Of a stretch of DNA of 64,000 nucleotides, positions 1 to 14,100 are shown piece after piece. The stretch lies in NCBI GenBank assembly GCA_963920765.1, contig OY987247.1, forward strand, positions 11,690,471 through 11,754,470. Reading direction: 5' to 3'. A program made the position numbers and the translations under genes. The stretch comes from Ulota crispa. Taxonomy: Eukaryota > Streptophyta > Bryopsida > Orthotrichales > Orthotrichaceae. The notes under the pieces were generated by a model, which was not told the origin of the DNA, made no database searches, and saw only the letters and a list, made by a program, of their open reading frames with translations. Each line of letters begins with the position of its first letter. Positions within the stretch are counted from its first letter, which is position 1.

Positions 1-406
1 ACTGATTATCGAGCAGTGGGAGGTTGGGATTATAAGAGCTTTACTGTTGACTTTACTGCCGAATGTGAAGGTATTGTGAAGCGGATGACCGTTGGATCGA
101 AGCTGTGAAGTTCATGGATCTTGATGACGGTGCAGGATGGCAGCTACTTGAGGTATTTGTCTGGTTTCATGTGCATTTTGAGCATGATTTGCCCCAAGTC
201 TTCTCTTTCTATGCCGAAGTCTATATATATCGCTTGACATTCTTTCTTACTTCCAAAGATAATTTCGTAACACTTATCAGAGAGTTGGTATCTTTTTTTT
301 CGTTGTAACGCAGGCCATGCTCAATCCTGACTACAGATCAAGGCCAACTGTAGATGCCGTTTTGTCACATCGCTTTATGACTGGAGCCGTATTAAACTTA
401 AAATGA
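1..406 (+). CDS. 3' end of a protein-kinase gene (partial)
   Basis: The last two coding blocks can be read: a block ending at 152 (sense GAGWQLLE), a phase-0 intron at 153-313 with GT/AG ends, and a final exon 314-406 (AMLNPDYRSRPTVDAVLSHR, then about ten residues and TGA). The pattern 'W-LL--ML-PD-R-RPT---L-H-F' is the signature of kinase subdomain XI and the invariant Arg near the end of the C-lobe, so this is the C-terminus of a Ser/Thr-type kinase whose body lies left of the window. The reading frame of 1-104 is unresolved: frame 1 is open to 108 (WDYKSFTVDFTAECEG...), whereas the frame feeding the kinase tail is open only from 69. Either an exon border or a one-base shift lies near 70-105. 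The kinase subfamily cannot be named. Confidence 0.6.
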
Positions 407-1139
407 ATTTAGTCAAAGCGTACTCTGTACAAGAATGCTCAACTTGCAAATACAGAAGTGAAATGTAGTGATGAGCATTGGTCCTGTAGTATAGCTCTTT
501 GCTCCGGAAGAGAATATGAAGGTTTTACAAAACCACTTGTTGCCAAATTTTTTGTGTTATACATGCATCTATGACGGATGTTATTTTGCCACCAATGATT
601 TGTTTTCTACAGCTCTAGTTCAAGGTTCTGGTATTCAATCCTTCTAAATCTTCCGTGAAGTAAGACTGAGTGTGCGGACTAATGAAAGTCAATATGTAGG
701 TAACCGTTATTTGTGATACCAACATTGGAAATGTAGTACAAAAGCACGAGTTGAAGATGAATGAGCTACATGACCTGATGCCACAGCTATTTCTGCCATT
801 TAAAAACAGCTCCTGTTCAGCTTCGGCGAAATTTCAAGGTACTATTTCAACATTGTGTTAAAGTTTCTCGAACTAAGCTCTAATTTGAATGCCCTCCTGA
901 TCGGCATTCTACAATGAGAACTGAACATTCACCAATCTACTCATCGTCTGATTTTATCAGGGCTTGCTTGTGGGTTGGCCCAAAGAGACTAAACATGCGG
1001 TTTACAGCAGAACTCTCTCTTGGCTTAACCTCTAAGCGTCCAGGCTAATTTCACCAAAACCAGGGAGGGTTGGTTTTGAGAGACTACAACACTGACGCAT
1101 TATATCTCAATAAATTGGATGAATCACAAAGAGTGACCA
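407..1139. other. Spacer, no gene seen
   Basis: This holds the 3' flank of the kinase gene and AT-rich spacer. No splice-compatible coding block, tRNA or repeat match inside the window was recognised. Confidence 0.5.
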
Positions 1140-2058
1140 TTAACCCCTACAGGACCAAGGAGCCCACTTTGGGCTTTATGGGAACTTGGGCAGGCTCTAT
1201 TGACTTCATAATTTGGAAATTTTTCATGAAATTTTTACAATGGATGCTACTCATCATAATCTACATGTGAAGTTTTATTTCATGTCATTCCGATAAGTAA
1301 TGCAAAAGTTAGAAGGTTTTTTCAATTTCAATGTCAAACTAGGCAACAAAACATATATTCTATACATATTTTTTATATTTATTTATAGAATTGTAAAGAT
1401 TGATACTCAAAAAAAAATTGAATCACTCAATTCCAAGTAACTAGGTAAGAGTTAAAAGGAGCTTTATTTTGCGGGCAATGAAGGTAGGAAGAGGGTAGAA
1501 ACAACATATAAAGTTATCCTTTACTCTCAATTTTGAAAAATTTCAAATGAAAATGAAAATGAAAGTTACTAATTGTCTGTTAGAGCGTTCTCACCATCAG
1601 GATTAATAATTTCAAATTCTTCCAAAACTTATTAGCACATTACTTGTATCTTTCATTCATCAATACCTTTCACTTTACAACTTTCATAAAAAAGAATCCA
1701 AATTATTTTTTTATTAAATTTTCATATATATGCTTTCAACTCATTTTCCAACATATTGCCAAAATTGCATAAGAAACACAACATACAAGTTTTTCTCTAA
1801 AAAGTTTGAAAAGCAAAACTTTACCTTTTGGAAGGACTAGAAAAGCTTACATTTTGAAGTTTAAGCACATTGATCTTGCAATTGGTGGGGATATTCATTT
1901 TGAAATTTTGGGACAATGTACTTGTGCAAGTCAACCAAAGGATCCTACGATTGGATTTGTTAAAAAATAAGTTTCAATGAAGATTTTGACCCTGGTTTGG
2001 AAACTAGTATTTTGAAGCAATTTTGGGCCTCTAAACACACAAAAACTTTAGGGGTTAA
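1140..2058. mobile_element. TTAA-type MITE, long subfamily copy 1
   Basis: The element is bounded by TTAA at 1140-1143 and 2055-2058 and has termini CCCCTACAGGACCAAG on the left and CTTTAGGGG on the right. It matches 58257-59172 over its whole length in opposite orientation. Shared landmarks are the block around 1145-1205 and a run of AAAATG repeats near 1550. No transposase frame is present, so it is non-autonomous. Confidence 0.75.
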
Positions 2059-2738
2059 AAATTGTGGAACATCTTTTTAGAAAATGGCTTGTAAATTTTG
2101 GGAACAATTGATCATGGAGGATGGGAGATTATAACTCTTCATCAAACATGTGATGGCAAAATCTCATGTTTTGACAAATAGTTGCTATCTTTGATAATTT
2201 ATACAAAATTCTATAAGCCCCTAATTCACTATTTTAGTGAGTAGCAACATTAGATGTGAATGCACACACTTACAAATTATTGAAGATTGTACTTCTGTTT
2301 ATGTTAAGTTTTAGGGCTTCAAACTACTATTGCACAGAAAACAATCACCAACATAGTTGGTGAGCATGATAAGGGTTTAGAACAAGCTTGAATCCCTGCC
2401 AACAAATTTCCCACTACCACAAAACACACACAAGTGAGCATTGAAACAAGTGCAAGCCAAAGGAAAAAGGTTCCCTAAATGTAAAACTAAGAGCATTGCC
2501 TAATACCCCAACCTTGAACCGTTTTGTAAACCTATTTCCACCCAACTATGTACCAATCCTTGTATATTTGCCACATCCAACTAGCCCAAATCCTCTCTCA
2601 TATAAAGAAAAAGAACTAGTTAAAATTTTGATAGATATGAGGAATGCAAAACGCCTTACTCTTTTATTCACACTTATTGGTTTCCATCATATGTTGGGCG
2701 GTATGGCAATTTTCACCAGCTCACTTAATAGAATAAAA
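2059..2738. other. Spacer, no gene seen
   Basis: AT-rich sequence without recognisable gene or repeat relationship in the window. Confidence 0.4.
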
Positions 2739-2995
2739 CAACATATTAGGTAAAGTGGGAAAAAAGGGTGTCCCACTTTGTTTCCCCCTTCCAAACCCAA
2801 AATGTTAGATTCAAAGGTATTAGATTTAGTTTGAACCACTATGTTTTTTTCCCTTGCAAGTCCCTCCTCTCAAGTGAGGACACGTGTGCAACAAAAAAAA
2901 CTCTGAGCTTGAATTGAGGTGATCACCTCAAACGTTTGAGACGAATTTGAAAGTCCCAAATTAGACCTTTTTTCCACTTTACCTAATATGGTGTT
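2739..2995. mobile_element. CACCATATT-type MITE, copy 1
   Basis: The ends are inverted repeats: ACATATTAGGTAAAGTGGGA on the left and the complement CCACTTTACCTAATATGGTG on the right. The interior shares with the other copies a GGGACTTTC block, a GTGATCACCT segment, and the CACGTGT motif beside a run of A. This family recurs at 3839, 6204, 6752, 7858, 14808, 19649 and, more divergent, 22511. It is non-coding. Confidence 0.75.
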
Positions 2996-3838
2996 ATAAC
3001 TAGTATGTGTGCCTTTCATCCATAAGTCAGCGAATATTAGTATCTTTCATCCTAATTTTGGTGCACTTCATGTTTCTTCAAGAGGCATTTAACCACTTTA
3101 TCTATTATTTTTTTACCCAATTATTTAGTGTTAAAGTAGGCATTGTCAACGAGGTACGATTCTGGAGAAAGTCAGCCCAGAATAAGTTCCCTGTTCCTGT
3201 TCCTCAACACTGGCTCGACCAACGTGGCGGTCAACTGTGCTGAGAAATCGAATGGAAGCAGCTAGTTTAGTGCGTGTGCCTTTGATTCTACCATATGTTT
3301 CGTTCATTGAGGGTCCGGGGTGGCAAGTGGCAACTCCTGTATAATGTGCAGGGGACCATTTTAAGAAAAGGTAAAAAGAGCTGAATACTCTACTTTTAAT
3401 AAATTTTTATAACCTCAAAAGAGCTTATAATAAAGTTTTTATAGGTAATAATGAAGATTGAACACATAACATTGTTTATTTTTGTTGGGAGGGACCCTTT
3501 TGCTCCCTCAATATCAGCATGATCCCAACAAATGGCATGCGATTGCTTTGCCCGTCACCAATCAAAGTGACGTATCTATAACCAAAATTCTCATACTAGG
3601 TATCTTGAGGGGAATATGATGGGGAGGTAAGATGCCTGGTTAACTATGTTATGCACTGGCAAGAATTATTATAATTTTTTTTAGAAGAGTATTTAAGAAA
3701 TACTAAATTTTAATAATTCCAAAAAAGAGCTAGGGGTTTGATTGGTGCTACCTATACAAGAAATTCTTTGTATTATAAGTTCTTAAAATTTCTCTTGAAT
3801 ACCTAAAATTATTATGATTGATATAAAAATTACACCAA
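2996..3838. other. Spacer, no gene seen
   Basis: Mixed-composition spacer. An open stretch at 3007-3243 lacks coding signatures and splice support. Nothing else was recognised. Confidence 0.4.
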
Positions 3839-4095
3839 AACACCATATTAGGTGAATTGGGAAAAAAGGGTGTCCCAATTTGTACTTCACCTACATTTGA
3901 GAATGTCACCCAAAACTAGATTTGAAGGTATCAGATTTAGTTTGACCCACTAAGAATTTTTCCCTTGCAAATTCCTCCTCTCAAGTGAGGGCACGTGTAC
4001 AAAAAAAAAATGCTGAGCTTAGTTGTACATGATCTTGTACAACTTGCAGAAGTCCCAAAATGTACTCTTTTTCCCAATTTACCTAATATGGTGTT
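3839..4095. mobile_element. CACCATATT-type MITE, copy 2
   Basis: Best-preserved termini of the family: ACACCATATTAGGTGAATTG on the left and the near-exact complement CAATTTACCTAATATGGTGT on the right, with the same interior as copy 1 (GTGTCCCAATTTG, CACGTGTAC, then a run of A). Confidence 0.8.
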
Positions 4096-4651
4096 CCATC
4101 CAAATCCTCTCAATGTCTTCTTTCTTATTATGTTCATATATAAACTTACTTAATAAAACAACTTTTTCCCTTCTTGTACATTAGAAGGATCAAGAAAGCC
4201 CTTGTCTTTGCATTGTGAGTTGGCACCCCTGGATTGAGAGGACCCTGGCTACCGCTAATGTTGAATAATTGTCATCAGACAAGCAGCTCTCTCAATCTAA
4301 AATAGAAATACCATAAACGGTTAAAATAAGGCAATTTAGCCTGAAGATATGGGGAATTTCTTGAGAAATTAAGTTCAATGTGTGGAGAAACAAGGATAAG
4401 GAAGAGTGCAAAAAAACAAAAAACAAAAAAATTCAAAAATGAATATTTTATGCAATATAAATGTGGATTTAGGGTTTGGACCAATTTGCGGTTTCATAGG
4501 TGTACCTTAAATGGCTACCTCTACAACCTTGATCCAAAATAAATTTGAACCAATCAAATGCAAGGAAAGAGCATCTTTTTGAAATCTTTTTCAAAACCAG
4601 CTCTTGTTGGTTTAAGGACACTCTACTCTACTGTTATCAGGCAGTAACCGT
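4096..4651. other. Spacer, no gene seen
   Basis: No coding signature or repeat relationship was recognised. Confidence 0.4.
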
Positions 4652-5007
4652 TTAACCCTTAAAGGACTGGCCTTGGACCCATGGCTCAACCCAAGAGAGT
4701 GTGCACTGTTCATGGGCAACAAACAGCCTGTGGCATGTGTACAAGAGATATAATATTCTCCTCAAAAGAAATAAAAGTCAATAGTGTATCCTGCCCTCAC
4801 AAAAAAGGCAGCAAGGACCTTATACATCTCTTTACAAATTGGTGTTTAAAAAAATATGGAGGCATTGAAAACAACTACTTTTTGCATTCAGTGATGTGGC
4901 ATCTCTGACCACTTTCAAGAAATAAAATTTGAAAAAAATATATTTTTCCACCCTTGGGTGTGTTTTCGGCACTGTGGTTTTCGTCCCCTTGGACGGTTAG
5001 GGGTTAA
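4652..5007. mobile_element. TTAA-type MITE, 360-bp subfamily copy 1
   Basis: TTAA at 4652-4655 and 5004-5007 with termini CCCTTAAAGGACTGGCC and GGACGGTTAGGGG. It shares interior blocks (AAAAGTCAATAGTG; CTGCCC) with the element at 23937-24301. Its right end lies 191 bp before the receptor-kinase start codon, so it sits in the likely promoter or leader of that gene. Confidence 0.75.
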
Positions 5008-5198
5008 CGTATTTCTACCTTAGATCTGAGCAGAGTGCGACGGAGGAATTCATTGCTAAATGATAGTGTAGCTGGAGTTGGCAGTAGTGATCCAGTGTTG
5101 GTACGCTTGGAGATCAGTTGGAGTGGTTCAGGCCGTTCTCTTTGATGAACCACTGCTCTGCTCTGCTCAAAATCCACGTTGCAGTTACAATTCAAGGC

Positions 5199-8100
5199 AT
5201 GATGGGCAAAAGGTGGGACTGGCCAAAGCCCCACCGCTGTGATCCGTTGGGCCTTTCGGTGGTGCTCGTCTTGCTTCTCGTCGGCCTTGGCCATGTCAGC
5301 TTTGTGAAGTGCACCACCACCACTGCTACTTACATAAACTCGTACAGAACGAAGCACGGTACGTTTCAAATGACTGACATTAATCCTCAACGTCACTTTG
5401 CTCTACAGAATGTTTAAAGTCTATTTTGCATGGAGTAGAGAGTTTGCAATCTGGTGCGAGAGTTTTGAGTACTGCCAGTCTGGTACTCGCCGGTGTCATC
5501 GATTGCATAAGCGTGCTTGGGTTCCAGCGATGCAGTAATTACTACCGGTTCTGATACCGACAAGTACTAGCTAGGCGACCTTGCTGATTCTAATGGACTC
5601 GAAAAGCTTAAGATGAGAATACAACCCAATCAGTATGTCCTAGTTTTGATATATTGAGTATTATTTATGTGTACAGCTTTTGATGCTTTGCTAGTTTGAG
5701 TATATCGCTCTTAAATGGCGAAGGACCACATTCCTTAAATTCCGTTTTATTTGCAAACCACTGAGAGGATTGAAGAATGTGTTAGTCTGGGCTGATGGGG
5801 GCGAATTTAACCCCCTTTTAAAGCCCCATTAGCACTTTAGCATTTGGGTGTTGATGGGGCTAATTATGTTTTTTAACCACATCCGTCCCCTATGTATTCT
5901 ACCACTCATTGATATCCCCTCAGAAAGATGAAATTTTGCACTATGATCTCCAGGCTAGTCTGAGCCACCGGGCTTGGCAAATGGCAAGTGCAACCCAGGC
6001 TAATCTCCTCACCTTCTAGCGGTAATACCATCAGAGGTTTAGACGTTTAGCCTTTGATGTGTCGGTGGTTTTTGGCTTCGACCTGCGAGAGTGAGAGAAA
6101 CGGGAACCAAAGCCCAATATTGTTCATGAATCGGTATTAATGATGATAATAAGGTTATGTATGAAGGGTTGCCTGATGGTTTGTTTGCTTACTAAGAAGA
6201 ATGAACGCCATATTCGTTAAATTGGGAAAACGTGGTTCCCAAATTGAACTTCACCTTGAACTCAAAAAGCTACCTTAAATTAGATTCAAAAGTATTAGAT
6301 TCAATCTGAGTCACTAAGATTTTTTCCCTTGCAAATTTTCCTCTCAGGTGAGAACACGTGTACCAAAAAAATGTTGCTTAAACCTAGAGCTGGGTCTAAG
6401 GTGATCACCTTAAATCTGCAGAAGTCCCAAATTCAAACGTAGTTCCCAAATTAATGAATATGGCGTTAATGATACTCATCTGATTGTAGTGGAAGCGCTC
6501 CAGCAAGTCCTGGCAGCATGGTCTGCCACTCCGGATATAAGTCATAACTTGGATGGCTGGAACAAATTAACATATCCTTGCCAGAGTCTGACCGACTACG
6601 ATGCCTCGACCCCAAATTGGCGAGGAGTGCAATGCTTGAAGCATGACATGATCAAAGACACCTACCGCATCGACATTGTTGGCTTGTAAGAATACCTCTC
6701 TCTCTCTAAAGCTCGATGCTACGCTTGGAGTCCTGTATCACTAGCAACTAAAACACCATATTCGTTAAACTGGGACAGAAGGTACATTTTGGGACTTTCA
6801 AATTTTGAGGTGAAGGTTTTGGGTGACCACCTAAAACTAAGCTCAGCATTTTTTTATGTACACATGTCCTCATCTCAGAGGAGGAATTTGCGAGGGAAAA
6901 AATCTTAGTGGCTCAGACTAAATTTGATACCTTTGAATCTGGTTTAAGGTAACTTTTTGAGTTTAAGGTGGAGTACAAAGCGGGATACCTCTGTTTCCCA
7001 AATTAACAAATATGACGTTCTAAGCTTCTTAGAGATTCCACAATAAGCACATACAAGCATGGTTGTCACATTGAATAACCTATCAATTTGCTTGCTCCTA
7101 CTTCCAAAGTGCCCAATTGAGCTCAGGGTCTGTTTGATGCAGTCAACTTGTAGTTGGCTTCAAAAAAAATGATAAAAACTGACAAAAAAAGAAACTTACT
7201 TTGTATATGTTGGTAACGCTCATTGTTACCAACGTGAAGTCAAAACATGGATTTAAAGCCATATCAAGTATTAAAAATGAAGAATAGTAATTTGATTCTT
7301 CCTATTTTAGGTCAAAAACCCTAATAATGCCCTAACAAAACAAGAGTGAACATACACTTCAGTCTATGCTATCCGTTTTGTGCATCCACTTGTGATGTCA
7401 ATGAAATCTTGGCCTAAGTAACAACCATGCATACAAGGAGCCAAAGAAAATGTACTATTCCCAGGGAAGAGAGTGGTCGATTCAACGTTTCATTTCTCGT
7501 TGTTTTGGCTTTAGCAGGGGTGCCTCTAAGAATTTGAGTGTGGTTACCAATTCTGGAGACTTGGGTACAAAAGGTTAATTTCGTTAAGTTTGGCCGCAGT
7601 GATGCGCCAAATGTAGTATGTGACATAATCTTCACACTGTTTAATTTCAATCCACACGAAAGGTGTGGAATTAGTTAATTTCTTTAAAGTAGCTGACAGT
7701 GAAGAATGTGTTCGAAACAAACTGCCTTGAACCAACAGGTCCATATCCAATGCATCGATCGTAGGCCATCTGTCAGATTCCATCGGAGACTTGACATGGA
7801 TGACTACCTTGTAAGTTCCTTGAAGCCCCTAACTTCCTCCCAATATAAATTTGTATCAACACCATGTTTGTTAGTTTGGGAAAAACAGTACATTTTGGGA
7901 CTTTCAAATATTGAGGTTAAGGTTTTAGGTGATCACCTAAAATTGAGCTCAGCATTTTTTGGGTACACGTGTCCTCACCTGAGAGGAAGAATTTTAAGAG
8001 GGAAAAAATCTTAGTGGCTCATGCAGACTGAATCTGATACCTTCAAATCTAATTTAAGGTAACTTTTTAGGTTTAAGGTAGAGTACAAAGTGGGACACTT

Positions 8101-11100
8101 GTTTTTCTCAAATTAACGAATATGGGGATTAATTCCTCTGTAGTTCTACTAATCTAGAAAGTATGTTTTACATTCAAAGAGCTAGTAAGTTTTGCTCTCG
8201 TTAGTACACGCAACAGTCCTGTGGTCAATGTTACAAGTTTTGACAATGCTCAAAGTCGCCAATTTCATTGTATTTAATAATCATTTACAACATTGGCATT
8301 TACCAAGATGGGCGCTACTGAAACTTGAATCTTTAAAGCTTTGTAAGGTTGAATGTCACACTGTAAGTCCTGCCAATTAAACGGAAAGGGCTTTCAAATC
8401 TCTTTAAAATTAGAATTTCAACTGACATTGCGTTGTGTCCTGATCAAATACGTGCAGAGAAGTGACAGGAAATCCCTACCTCACTGGCGCACTCCCTAAA
8501 ACACTCCAAAATATGTGGCTAAATGTTCTGTAAGTTTGTTAATTCCCCTGCCACCTAGATACTAGTAAGAGGACTGGGAGACTGTAAATCAAAGTTCAGT
8601 TATACCGAAGAAGGTGCAGGAGGAAGTACTGTACCAACTAGAGTGCCGAACTGCCAATAGAAACCAGAGACCGTACTAGGTTCAATACATTCTTTTTTGA
8701 TCTAATAATACTAAATTCATTAATCTCTGAAATGGCTGTGTAGGGATCTTCATAACAATGGTTTCAACGGAAGTATTCCAAACATGACATTATTCTGGAA
8801 TATTCTGCAATTGTGAGTCTCCACTTACCCTCAATGGAGTCTGTATCACTATAATACTAAAGTTTCTGATGCTAAAGAGTTTTCCTCAAATTTACCTTCC
8901 TCAGATTTTTTGATTGATTACTAAAATAGGTTTGCCTAGACCTAGTCTTAACGCTCTTTGTTAGATTTGCCTCTACATTTTTACAGAAACGAGGTCAGAA
9001 TTCTCACTTGGTATGACTGTCAGTTCAGCACTAAGCCTACTTCCTCTGTTTTCATCAGGGATCTCAGTGGCAATCAACTCACAGGATCGAATCCATTTGA
9101 ACAGTTTAGAACCATGGATTTTCTCCAAGTTCTCAACATTGGTAGTAATCTTTTTGAAGGAAATATTCCCTCGAATGCTTTCGAGAACAAGACGGAACTA
9201 GAAAAACTGTAAGGCAGTTTGTTCAAGTCAAGGTTTTTAGGCGATAAATATCTAATTTTTTTTCCCTAGAGCTGGCCAGATGTACATATAGAGATTTCTT
9301 CATGTTGCGTTGGAATATGTATATTTTGGAATTCTATGTGAACGGAAATTTCGTTATGTTGACACGATTCAGAGAGTTATAATTGTGACATTCAACTCAA
9401 AGCTTTAAAAACTAGGATTCACAGCTTTAGATTTATTCTTCACTTCGTTTGATAAATGCCGATGCTATAAGTTCCTGCCAGTTTTGACCTAATTTACATT
9501 TGTTTTTATTTCTTGCAGTGACATATCCAACAATCACTTCGCAGGGCCATTGCCAAACCTGACCTATTTGCAGAAAGTTATTTCTTTGTAAGCTGTGTGA
9601 TGTTTTCCTGCTGCAGTTCCACCCTTTGTGACGTGATTTATTTAACCAGTTATGGATTACTAGTGTTATTATGACCCTAAGTTATATGTTGTTTTGCGTA
9701 TGTCTGCAAACCAAAACCAAAGTAGTGAGTTTTGGATTGTTATTTATGAACTTTGGATAGCACATAAAGATAAAGTAGTTAAATATAGGGAAAATTTTAT
9801 AGATATCTTTGAAGTTTGCCATTTTTGTACATAGGTACACTTGGTTTTTCAGAAATTGCAGAATTATCCTTGGACCATAATTTTCAGGTGTTTGTTCTAT
9901 TGTGCATGCCAATTCTTTCTCCCTTATGTGTATGCTAGTTCTTTTCCATTCTATTGCATTCCTTGCTTAATTATTTGTGACAAAGAAAATAACGTGCATA
10001 ACAAAACAAATGCTTGAAAAGTAGGGTCGAAGTGTATTTGTGCAATTTCTGAAAACCAAGGATATCTATACAAATATGGCAAACTTTCAGGGGTATCCAT
10101 AAAGTTTTCCCCGAAATATAACCGTCAGGAATATTAGCTCATCCCACAATAATCTAGCAATGCTTACAAATTCCAAGCTTGTGACAGATTTGGCACATTT
10201 CTAACTGTCTGCTTTCTGGTGAAAATGCAGGGATGTCTCCGGGAATCAGTTTGAGGGGCAGTTACCGGATCTTCGAAACCTTCAAGCTTTGCGTACTGCG
10301 TAAGTGTCGACCAGTAGAATTCTAGGGCAAGATCATACAAACTTTGCATCAAAACTTTACAAGATAATCCGCAGACATATTGTTTTCTAGAAGAAAAACA
10401 TGCAATAAACAACTAGGTCACAATAACAAACCACAACTAAACTACTATACAACAACTATAAAATGATTCAATTACAATTGTGCAATTGTCGTGACCTAAT
10501 CGTTTATTACACGTTTTTCTTTTGATGTTTGCACTATTGTGAGTCTTAGTGCATGTGAACTTTTGTAGTACAAAGTTGCAGCAAGCGATCTTTTGACCAA
10601 AGGTGCTTTTTTATGTTTGTGACTTTGATACAGAAATTTTGGCGGAAATCGTTTCAGCTGGGGAAGAGCATATTTACCAGATTCCTTCAATCTAAATGCC
10701 CAATTGACCACGCTGGACCTGTCTGGCAATAAGCTAGACGGTTTGCTTCCAGCCTGGAACCGCAGCAACCTTGGCTCTATCCGAGAACTGTAAGTTTGTT
10801 TACATCCCCTGTTCCATAACCGTATTTGCTACCCTGGATTTACAACATTGAGCACATGGTTGTCACATTAATAGACAAATTATCTGTCTGCGTGCCCGTC
10901 CGCCCCCAAAACATTCCAATTGTGCTCTTAGTTGTCTATTCGATGAAGTCAGATCATAATTTAGCAAATGATAAAAAAAGATTTACCGTATACATGTTGG
11001 TTACACACATTGTTATCAACATGAAGTCAAAACGCAGATTTAAAGCCATATCATGTAGTACAAACAAAAAACAATAATTTGGTCCTTCCTTTTTTTAGGT

Positions 11101-14100
11101 CAAAAACCCTAAAACAATGACATTAAACAAACACGTCGGCCCAAAAGTGACAATCAACCATGATTGAGCAGTACAATATACGTTTCAAACCTGACGCAAG
11201 ACTAATCACGTTGTTTGACATGCAGATATCTGCAAAACAACCGTCTTTCCGGAACACTTGACATCGTCGAGATGTACAGTCAGGATTTACTGCAAGTTTC
11301 TCGATCAAACTATCCAATTGGAAATCTGGAGATGATGAGCCTGAGCAATAACATGATCGGCCATGTGATCTATGACGCGTCCTCCATTCAGAACGTCACC
11401 ACCGTCTTCAAGTTCGTAATCCCCTGCCCATTGGTTTTACCAGCATTAATATTAGTGTCATTTTCGTTGAATCTGTGGTATTCATGCGCCAAAAGAGTGA
11501 CATATTAAGCTTCATAAAGGTCTAATGTCAGTCTATAAACTAGGAAAGGTATAGGTTATGGGTTTAGGCCATGCGGTCCCACACCGTGCAAAAGTACTTG
11601 CACACCTTCATACAACCATTTTAACAAAAAAAATCCTTCATTCTTTCGGATTCAAATGAGAAATTTGCTACTCTTCCAGTTTACAGTTTTGATTTCTCCT
11701 GCGTTAAATGACTATTGAGATGTTCATTATCCATATAACTAGTTGTTTTCCACGTAATTATGGACTTTCTACAGTTTCTGAACGTGGGAAATCTCCCGAA
11801 GTTTTGCAAGTATCTCTCCCACATGAATGGTTTCTGGATTATTTCTCATGTACTTTGGGTAGTCCAAAATTAGGATATGGCATTTAGTGGTCGGCAATAG
11901 TTGACTGTTGCATCCTCGGCGTTATGTGGATAAAATTTGCAGACTAGATGGGAATCCCTACTGTGAGAACTACGACTCCAGAAATGACGGTCAGAGATGC
12001 TTCTGTAAGCAAATCTGCTTCGTAACGCCAGGTCGGTATAAATTCACCGGCCTCCCATGTGCTCTCTAAGCGTTTGTGACCCTTTGTGACCCTTAAATGA
12101 CCATAGGCCATAGTCTATACGCTGCCGTATAAAATTTGGCATTTGCTACCAGTAAGAAGTTTTAATTTGGTATCTCAAGTAGCTCAGTAAGAACCGCTTT
12201 GACCTATTCTCTAACTTTTTTGTTGATTTCAAATGTAGTAAAGGTGTAAATCTATTCCAAATACAGGAAAAGCACCTTGTATTCTACTGGTCGCAGCTCC
12301 ACACTCAGATGTTTGGGGTTAACAAAATGTGATCATGCTGCTTGGTTTTATCTTGCACATTTCCTTGAATGAATGATTAACGAGATTCTGTTGTTGTGCA
12401 GCAAAAACAAAAACAGACACTAGCAAGGTCGTCGCCATTGCTGCCAGTAGCAGCGTGTTGGCGGTGGTATTGATACTATTGTGTGTTGTGGGAGCGATAC
12501 TTTATAAAAACAGAAGCTACAAAAAATATCTGCTACTACAGTTCAGCAAGAGTGAGTGCTCGTATTCCTGTATCAATCTTGTGCATGCACACTTTTTTAC
12601 AATCATAGTTATCACTTTGGGTAAGATTTGGCCTATGGACTCGACAAGCGGACAGGTGGTCCGGACAGCACAAGCAGTCATGTTTATTTAGGATTTTTAT
12701 CCAGGAAGAATCAGATTTTTTTTTAATTCTTTACTACATGATATGGTTTTAAATTTGCATTTTGATTTCATGTTGGCAACAATATGAAATCAACTATGAT
12801 TAACTTCATTGGACTCACAAAAGGTCAATGTGGGGGCATTTTGGGCGAACAAGCAAGCGGACGGATAATTTGTCGAATGTGACAATCATTGATGCTTATA
12901 GTGAGGGGCTTGAATTTTTCTTTTGGTACTCACTTTTGTTCTGTGCACTTCAGAGTTTGAAGAGTTTGACGTGAAGCCCACTATATTCTCGTACAATGAG
13001 CTCAGAGTTGCCACGCGAGACTTTCACGACGATGTGAAATTGGGTCAGGGCGGCTATGGAGCAGTTTACAAGGTAACATATGCCATTTTGATTACTTGGT
13101 TATGGTTTTGTGCTCAGGAAATCATGGTTATCACATTGGACTGCCTGTCTGTCCACTTGCTCATATGCCCAAAGTGCCCAATTGAGCTCATGGTCTGTCC
13201 AATGTAGTAAACTCAAAGTTTGACTTCAAAAAATGAAAAATGAAAATGACAAAAAAATTACTTTGTACATGTTGGTGACAATCATTATATGCCAACATGA
13301 AGTCAAAAACGTGGATTTATATTAATTACTAAAAATGAAAAATAATAATTTAATTTTTTCCTTATTAGATCAAAAACCCTAAAAATGCCCTAAAAACAAG
13401 AGAGGAAGGACAAGTCCGTGCAGTGCATCCACGTGTGCTGTCTGACAGCCAAATTTTGCCCGAAGTAACAACCATGCAGGAAATAGGGTTACGTGGTAAC
13501 ACATAGTCACGATTGAAATTTAGATTGTTTAGGAAACTTGCAAGCTGATCATCGCTTGCAACTCGTGCTGCAGGGTGTGTTGCCGAATGGAAACGTGGTG
13601 GCTGTGAAGCAGCTGTTTGTCAAGACAGCACAAGGACTCGACGAATTCTCAAACGAAGTTGTACTTATCACTGGAATGAAGCATAGAAACCTAGTGAACC
13701 TGAAAGGATGTTGTCTTCGTGAGCACCAAAGGCTGCTGGTTTACGAGTATGTCGATAACTACGACGTCGATCAAATCCTGCTTGGTATGTTTGGGACTCA
13801 TCCTCCTCTCACGCCACCCAATCCTTAACGTCTAGATATTTCGATTTCCTCAATGAACTGCACAGCTAAGATGATGCATATTTTGGTTAGTACCAACTGT
13901 CAGTGACTAGGTTGATCCAATGTGATGGCGTCAATGACATGGTTGTTGCATTGGACCGCCCAGCCGTCGGCTTGCTCTTGTACGTCTGAACTATCTAGTT
14001 GAGTTCATGGTCTATTTGATGTAGTCACGTCAGAGTTGATTTCAAAAAATGATAAAAAATAACCAAAAAAAACTTACTTGACACTTGTTCTTTGCCAATA

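Noticed and set aside
4681..4908. 75-codon open frame with a real ATG
   Set aside because: It lies wholly inside a TTAA-type MITE and is not conserved as a frame in the sister copy at 23937.
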